64,000 nt of DNA from Paenibacillus sp. FSL H7-0357 (GTDB lineage Bacteria > Bacillota > Bacilli > Paenibacillales > Paenibacillaceae). The notes below the pieces were generated by a model. The model did no database searches and had not been told where the DNA came from. It saw nothing but the letters and a program-made list of their open reading frames with translations. Both the position numbers and the translations under genes were made by a program. This document shows positions 59,576 through 64,000 of the stretch, piece by piece (position 1 is the stretch's first letter; every line of letters begins with the position of its first letter). The stretch spans positions 1,922,001-1,986,000 of the forward strand of contig NZ_CP009241.1 of assembly GCF_000758525.1 (NCBI RefSeq), written 5' to 3'.

Positions 59576-60250
59576 ATGCTCAAATTCAAGATGACCAGCA
59601 GCATTGCCCTGCTTGTTGCCTTAATTCCGATGGGTTTATATCTCTATCTGTACCCGCAAATGCCGGACATGGTGCCGATGCATTTCGACATCAAAGGGAA
59701 TGCCGACCGCTTTGTGCCCAAATCCAGCTCGGAGGTACCCTTTCTGGCCGCTTTAGGTCTGATGGGGTTCATATTCTTTAAGCTGATATTCTTTTTCATC
59801 ATTCGAAGCGCCGCACGTAAAGGCGAAGATAACGCAAGATCCATCACCAAAACATTGGATATTACCACCCTCTGCTGCACCGTGCTGTTTGCGGGAATAT
59901 CGGTTCAGGCATTATTAGTGCAAGCGGGAAGTTTTGATTTTTCGAGAATGGATCTTGTGCGGATTGCTGCCGGGATGCTCGGACTGATTATGCTGCTAAC
60001 CGGCAACCGGATGCCCAAGCTGAGACGGAATTCCCTGGCGGGTCTGCGGACCAAAGAGACAATGAGAGATGAACAGGCATGGTTCAGGGCTCAGCGCTTC
60101 GCTGGAAAATGGTATGTCGCCGGGGGTGCGGCAATGGTATTGGGCTGCCTGCTGCCGGGCTGGTGGGCGCTATATGCGGCAATTGCGATTTTCGCAGTGG
60201 TGAATATAGTGCCAATCGTTTTTGTGAAAGCAAAGCTGAAACCAGAGTAG
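59576..60250 (+). CDS. sdpI: SdpI-family membrane protein (immunity-like)
   Basis: A 224-residue protein with six membrane helices (DUF1648 opening PQMPDMVPMHFDIKGNADRF, then SdpI-type GNRMPKLRRNSLAGLRTKET). In B. subtilis SdpI gives immunity to the SdpC toxin and signals to SdpR. I chose ATG 59576, which has AGGAGG seven bases upstream; ATG 59570 overlaps the previous stop. No sdpABC toxin genes are in the window. Confidence 0.9.
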   Translation: MLKFKMTSSIALLVALIPMGLYLYLYPQMPDMVPMHFDIKGNADRFVPKSSSEVPFLAALGLMGFIFFKLIFFFIIRSAARKGEDNARSITKTLDITTLCCTVLFAGISVQALLVQAGSFDFSRMDLVRIAAGMLGLIMLLTGNRMPKLRRNSLAGLRTKETMRDEQAWFRAQRFAGKWYVAGGAAMVLGCLLPGWWALYAAIAIFAVVNIVPIVFVKAKLKPE

Positions 60251-60352
60251 GGGTAACTGTGAAGAATGGTAGAATATTGGGCATAGCCTGCAACATGTCT
60301 TATAGATGAAACAAAAGTGAGACGCAGATTGGGGTTACACACAGCCGCTGCA

Positions 60353-60381
60353 TTGACAACAAATTTGGAATTGGCTATACT
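60353..60381 (+). promoter_or_regulatory. Promoter of tyrS
   Basis: TTGACA (60353-60358), a 17-bp spacer and TATACT (60376-60381) form an almost ideal sigma-A promoter ahead of the Tyr T-box leader. Confidence 0.85.
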
Positions 60382-60404
60382 TTCTGTAATCTTATAGTTG
60401 GTAT

Positions 60405-60651
60405 ACGTTGAACGAGACAGTAGCAGCCTTTGTCCCTGTCACAGAAAGCCGGGGGGTGATGGAACCCGGCACACACATGGACTGCGAATTACACTCCGGA
60501 GTATCTTGGGTAATGCCAAGCGGAAGGAAGCGAACGATAACTCGCTGAAAGTGGTACGGACACAGCTGTTAAGTGTTCGTGCAATTTGGGTGGTAACACG
60601 GTTAATTATAGTCGTCCCTGTGTCTTCATAGACAAGGGGGCGATTTTTTTG
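60405..60651 (+). promoter_or_regulatory. Tyrosine T-box riboswitch
   Basis: The specifier position reads TAC at 60490-60492 (tyrosine), the T-box GGGTGGTAACACGG lies near 60588-60601, and a terminator with seven T ends at about 60650. It senses uncharged tRNA-Tyr and controls tyrS downstream. Confidence 0.92.
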
Positions 60652-60738
60652 TTGGCCAAATCCTCCGAAACCCAGCCGCTGTGCTTGCTTCAACGTAAAT
60701 CCAAAGAACACGAATAATTACACAAAAGGGGCTGTATC

Positions 60739-62007
60739 ATGTTGAACATTATTGATGAACTGGAATGGCGCGATGCGATTAATCAGCAGACGGATGCGGA
60801 AGGACTGCGGGAACTAACGAATACGAAGGCGATTTCGCTCTATTGCGGCGTAGACCCTACAGGCGACAGCATGCATATTGGCCATTTGATTCCCTTTATG
60901 ATGCTGAAGCGTTTCCAGCTCGCCGGACATCGTCCGGTAATTCTCATCGGCGGGGCAACCGGCACAATCGGCGATCCAAGCGGCCGCCAGAGTGAACGTT
61001 CGCTGCAGACGATGGAGCAGGTGCAGGAGAATGTTGCAGCGCTGACTGCTCAAATGAAGAGATTGTTTGTTACCGACGGTGACAACCAGGTGCGCATGGT
61101 CAACAACTACGACTGGACGAAGAACATTAACGTGATCGAATTTCTGCGGGACTACGGCAAAAACTTCAGCATCAACACGATGCTGGCCAAAGATGTTGTT
61201 TCCAGCCGGCTCGACAGCGGGATTTCGTTCACCGAATTCGCCTACCAGATTCTGCAGTCGATCGATTACCTGCATCTGTACCAGCATGAGGATGTGCAGC
61301 TGCAGATCGGCGGCTCTGACCAATGGGGCAATATCACGAGCGGACTGGATCTTATCCGTAAAAAAGAAGGCAGCGAAGCCAAGGTATTCGGCCTTACCAT
61401 CCCGCTGATGCTCAAATCGGACGGCACCAAATTCGGAAAAACCGCCGGGGGTGCCGTATGGCTTGATCCTAAGAAAACGACGCCGTATGAGTTCTACCAG
61501 TTCTGGGCCAACACCGATGACCGCGATGTGGTGAAATACCTCAAATACTTCACGTTCCTGAGTAAGACGGAAATCGAAGCACTTGCCGAAAAAGTACAAA
61601 CTGAACCGCATAAACGGGAAGCTCAGAAAGCACTGGCCGAAGAGATGACCCGGTTTGTTCATGGCGAAGAGCTGCTGGAGCAGGCAAAACGTATCACCGC
61701 TGCCCTGTTCAGCGGGGATATCCGCTCTCTGACCGCAGACGAAATCGAGGAAGGCTTCAAGGAAATGCCGACCTATACCGCAGCCGCTGAATCGAAAAAT
61801 ATCGTGGAATGGCTGGTGGACTTAGGGATTGAGCCGTCCAAACGCCAGGCGCGTGAGGATATCACCAAAGGGGCAATCTCCATTAACGGTGAGCGTGTGA
61901 GTGAGCTTGAAGTGGAGATTACGGCTGATCATGCTATCGGCGGACGATTCATCATCATCCGCAAGGGCAAGAAAAATTACAGTCTGGTAAAACTGACCCA
62001 AAACTGA
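60739..62007 (+). CDS. tyrS: Tyrosine--tRNA ligase
   Basis: A 422-residue class I synthetase. The HIGH motif is in SMHIGHLIPF, the tyrosine pocket includes YCGVDPTGDS and YQILQSIDYLHLY, the KMSKS-like motif is KFGKTAGG, and an S4 RNA-binding domain ends the protein (SKRQAREDITKGAISINGER). It charges tRNA-Tyr. Controlled by the T-box leader and closed by a strong terminator. Confidence 0.97.
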   Translation: MLNIIDELEWRDAINQQTDAEGLRELTNTKAISLYCGVDPTGDSMHIGHLIPFMMLKRFQLAGHRPVILIGGATGTIGDPSGRQSERSLQTMEQVQENVAALTAQMKRLFVTDGDNQVRMVNNYDWTKNINVIEFLRDYGKNFSINTMLAKDVVSSRLDSGISFTEFAYQILQSIDYLHLYQHEDVQLQIGGSDQWGNITSGLDLIRKKEGSEAKVFGLTIPLMLKSDGTKFGKTAGGAVWLDPKKTTPYEFYQFWANTDDRDVVKYLKYFTFLSKTEIEALAEKVQTEPHKREAQKALAEEMTRFVHGEELLEQAKRITAALFSGDIRSLTADEIEEGFKEMPTYTAAAESKNIVEWLVDLGIEPSKRQAREDITKGAISINGERVSELEVEITADHAIGGRFIIIRKGKKNYSLVKLTQN

Positions 62008-62037
62008 CCTAATATCGCACTACGCGATGCTCAACAC

Positions 62038-62075
62038 AAAAGCCGCCGAACCCTGAGAGGTTCGGCGGCTTTTTG
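62038..62075 (+). terminator. Terminator of tyrS
   Basis: AAAAGCCGCCGAACC pairs with GGTTCGGCGGCTTTT across a six-base loop, followed by TTTTT. Confidence 0.93.
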
Positions 62076-62115
62076 TAAATATAATTATTTATATGCTTCA
62101 CGCTATAAAATATCC
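62070..62115. repeat. 46-bp intergenic repeat, copy 2
   Basis: Matches 37652-37697 at 42 of 46 positions. It starts in the T-run of the tyrS terminator and lies at the 3' end of the minus-strand gene at 62139, the same setting as copy 1. Confidence 0.75.
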
Positions 62116-62138
62116 GTTTCCGCTTGGTTGATCAGATA

Positions 62139-62429
62139 TTATTCATCCTCAAGCTTTGCAAGCTCATCCTCAAGTCCGGCGAGACTTGTGCGGATAGCTT
62201 CGGCTAAGGCATGTTGTCTGGCTGCCTGCTCCAGCAGTTTCTCCTCCTCGGAGGCATCAGTCACCGGGTCATACGCCGGAGAGGTTCTTAACCGGTTCAA
62301 ATCTGCCTCACAAGCTTTTCCGGCATGTTCAGCTTGCTTCAATTCTTCCCCGGCAATGCCAATCTGGTACTCCAGATACGTGAAGTCAGATGAGGCTGCG
62401 CTGTGGGTTGAACGCTGTGAATAAGTCAT
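62139..62429 (-). CDS. Small coiled-coil hypothetical protein (96 aa)
   Basis: A 96-residue, highly helical, acidic protein. Two segments (YLEYQIGIAGEELKQAEHAG and AARQHALAEAIRTSLAGLED) have heptad-like spacing and could pair as a coiled coil, separated by the linker SPAYDPVTDAS. AAGAAGGTG lies before ATG 62429. I do not recognise the family. Confidence 0.7.
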   Translation of the reverse strand: MTYSQRSTHSAASSDFTYLEYQIGIAGEELKQAEHAGKACEADLNRLRTSPAYDPVTDASEEEKLLEQAARQHALAEAIRTSLAGLEDELAKLEDE

Positions 62430-62586
62430 GATGCACCTTCTTTCCTGTCCTTTCGGGTAACTGTATGTTCATCATACAAGCTTTCGGGCATGACCTCAAC
62501 TGACCTATAGGCGTATGCCCTTTCAGCCATGGAATTGCGGTCTCTTCAAGCTGCCTGCGACATTGCTCACAGACAACAATCCCCAT
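62386..62586 (-). CDS. Possible small Cys-rich protein (66 aa)
   Basis: Starting at ATG 62586 it reads MGIVVCEQCRRQLEETAIPW and has a second cluster SCPKACMM. The CxxC and CPxxC pattern suggests zinc binding. There is no good ribosome binding site and it overlaps the next gene's start by 44 bases, so it may not be real or may be a decayed gene. Confidence 0.3.
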   Translation of the reverse strand: MGIVVCEQCRRQLEETAIPWLKGHTPIGQLRSCPKACMMNIQLPERTGKKVHHDLFTAFNPQRSLI

Positions 62587-62681
62587 TCTCGTTTTACCAT
62601 TAGAGAATTGAAAATAAAAGCTAAATTTTTCAATAACAGTTTACAAGGGAAGCTTCCCGCGAAAGAAGGTTGTTATACATA

Positions 62682-63713
62682 ATGAAAGCTTTATCTTTTG
62701 ACACATTGTACGAAGTCAAACGTTACCTGGGGGAAAAGCCAAGCAGCCGTGGTCTCGTGCTGTTCGCCTCCGCTGGTGCTGTCAGGGAACTGTCCCCGCA
62801 TGCGCCTGCAAATGCCGTGTTATGTTCGACCAAAGGTGAATATACCCCGAAGGGTTACCGGAACGGCGTGGTTTCGGGATTTGAATACGATGCGGATATC
62901 GCCGATATTGTGGAAATTCTGCACCCGCCCGTGCTCAGCGGCGATAACCTCAAGGCCTCGTACCATAAAGTAAAAGACAACGTGAATGCGTTTCTGCTGC
63001 TGCTGTGCGACGGAAGGGCTGCAATGGAGGAGACGATTCTCTCCTCGCTTTATTTCATCGATCAAGAGTTCAAGGTGCTTGGCGGAAGCGCAGCGGATGA
63101 TGAGAGCGGAGAGACCTATCTTTATATCGGAAGCCGCCGGGTGCGCAACCTGGGAATCTTTTTCAACTTGACCGCCCGTACCGCATTGATCAAAGAGAAC
63201 ATATACGTTCCGACCGGAACGAAACTGCTGGTAACAGAAGCGGATGTGTTTGGACGAACGGTATATTCGTTTAACGGCCGCCCGGCGGCAGAGGAATATG
63301 CGCGTGTACTGGATGTGAAGGAAGACCTGTTAGCCGGGCATTTCCTGAGCAACCCGCTGGGCAAAAGATACGAAGACGATCTGATTATCGCATCTCCGAT
63401 GGTCATCAATCCGGACAAGTCTATTACCTTCTACAGCCAATTGATGCCGAGCACTTATCTGGAGGTGCTTAGCGCGGCTGACCCGCTTGTGGTGCTGGAG
63501 CAGACACTGCGTGAGATTCCGTTTAAGCCTGCTTTTGTACTGAACATCAATTGTACGCTGCGCGACAGGCTGTTCCTCCGGGATGGCTTGTGGGCAGGAT
63601 TTGACGACAAGATGATCGGGTTCTGCGGGAACACCGCCGGCTTCATCAGCTACGGGGAGCAATATTACAAAAAGCATGCCAACCAGACAATGGTATTACT
63701 GCTGGTCGGATAA
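62682..63713 (+). CDS. FIST-domain sensor protein
   Basis: A 343-residue protein with FIST N (about residues 20-190: GLVLFASAGAVRELSPHAPA, VLGGSAADD) and FIST C (about 200-335: VTEADVFGRTVYSFNGRPAA, ... GFCGNTAGFISYGEQYY). FIST proteins bind small ligands such as amino acids and feed signalling proteins. ATG 62682 is the better start. The next gene starts 12 bases later and is probably its partner. Confidence 0.88.
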   Translation: MKALSFDTLYEVKRYLGEKPSSRGLVLFASAGAVRELSPHAPANAVLCSTKGEYTPKGYRNGVVSGFEYDADIADIVEILHPPVLSGDNLKASYHKVKDNVNAFLLLLCDGRAAMEETILSSLYFIDQEFKVLGGSAADDESGETYLYIGSRRVRNLGIFFNLTARTALIKENIYVPTGTKLLVTEADVFGRTVYSFNGRPAAEEYARVLDVKEDLLAGHFLSNPLGKRYEDDLIIASPMVINPDKSITFYSQLMPSTYLEVLSAADPLVVLEQTLREIPFKPAFVLNINCTLRDRLFLRDGLWAGFDDKMIGFCGNTAGFISYGEQYYKKHANQTMVLLLVG

Positions 63714-63725
63714 GGGGGACTCATT

Positions 63726-64000
63726 ATGCAATGGATCAACAAGCTGCGTGCTTCATGGGGGAAAAGCAGCCGTGACGCGGAAATAGTAACTAATGGCAGC
63801 GTCATCCAGACAGAAAAGGACAGTATGCCCGGCCAATCAAGCACCTGGAATGATTCGAATCCCGTCTCCAAGCCATTATCCTATGGCATTCATGCCTATT
63901 CCTTGGCGGAGCAGATCAGCCGCGAAACCGGGTTCATCCTCCAGGAAGAGGGACGGATGGTAGAGGATTTCGCAGCTCTGCGCGCAGGAAGCGGAGAGAT
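63726..64000 (+). CDS. Start of a gene downstream of the FIST protein (partial)
   Basis: ATG 63726 follows GGGGGA and reads MQWINKLRASWGKSSRDAEI for 91 codons to the window edge. The part seen is soluble, with a Ser-rich linker and the helix HAYSLAEQISRETGFILQEE. The FIST neighbour suggests a signalling protein such as a chemotaxis receptor, histidine kinase or diguanylate cyclase. The visible part does not settle which. Confidence 0.75.
   Translation, partial: MQWINKLRASWGKSSRDAEIVTNGSVIQTEKDSMPGQSSTWNDSNPVSKPLSYGIHAYSLAEQISRETGFILQEEGRMVEDFAALRAGSGE

Noticed and set aside
60814..61662. A 282-codon minus-strand frame opposite tyrS
   Set aside because: Antisense to a complete tyrosyl-tRNA synthetase; no domain.
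62386..62586. A match of the small Cys-rich frame to the SR1P peptide family
   Set aside because: Only the MG-VVC-Q-C start is reminiscent; the rest differs, so I did not name it.

Overview
The window looks like a chromosomal segment of a Paenibacillus-type member of the Bacillota. The evidence is the B. subtilis-like yqeG-yqeH-aroE-yqeI-nadD-yqeK-rsfS-yqeM order, strong GGAGG-type ribosome binding sites with many TTG and GTG starts, YesM/YesN-type two-component and AraC regulators beside sugar ABC transporters, CcpA-type cre boxes, and two T-box leaders. Most of the window has balanced base composition; about 26.8-32.4 kb is clearly AT-rich and looks acquired.

Layout. 0-3.7 kb: end of a MoxR ATPase, a DUF58 protein and a membrane transglutaminase. 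3.7-10 kb: a translationally coupled housekeeping operon for ribosome assembly, shikimate and NAD synthesis, with a CvfB-type S1 protein inserted before the YqeM-type methyltransferase. 10.4-19 kb: an arabinose-polymer locus with an HTH regulator, two GH51 arabinofuranosidases, a three-part sugar ABC importer and a GH43 enzyme. 19.1-26.7 kb: an AraC regulator, an LplABC-type importer and a GH127 beta-L-arabinofuranosidase. The importer operon and the GH127 gene share a promoter element of about 61 bp, so they probably form one regulon. None of these glycosidases has a signal peptide, which suggests that oligosaccharides are imported and then cut in the cytoplasm.

26.8-32.4 kb: an AT-rich island of small plus-strand genes separated by six copies of a short hairpin repeat, resembling a cassette array. 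It is interrupted by an IS110-family element with inverted repeats (IS1111-like) and by an orphan T-box leader in front of a decayed gene. This is the best candidate for an undescribed system.

32.5-39.5 kb: a secreted hypothetical protein, a YhgE/Pip membrane protein, an XRE-type regulator, an aldo/keto reductase and an SGNH hydrolase. 39.7-53.5 kb: an SGNH pseudogene, a YesM/YesN pair, a third sugar importer, a GH130 enzyme, a large GH106-like glycosidase, an AraC regulator and a Gfo/Idh/MocA oxidoreductase. 53.5-54.8 kb: a non-coding stretch and a fused pair of gene fragments. 55-60.3 kb: an ABC-2 exporter with its TetR regulator, a CBS protein and two MarR regulators, and an SdpR/SdpI pair. 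60.3-64 kb: Tyr T-box plus tyrS, a small coiled-coil protein, a FIST-domain sensor and the start of another gene.

All assignments come from reading motifs, gene order and signals by eye. No database search or folding was run.
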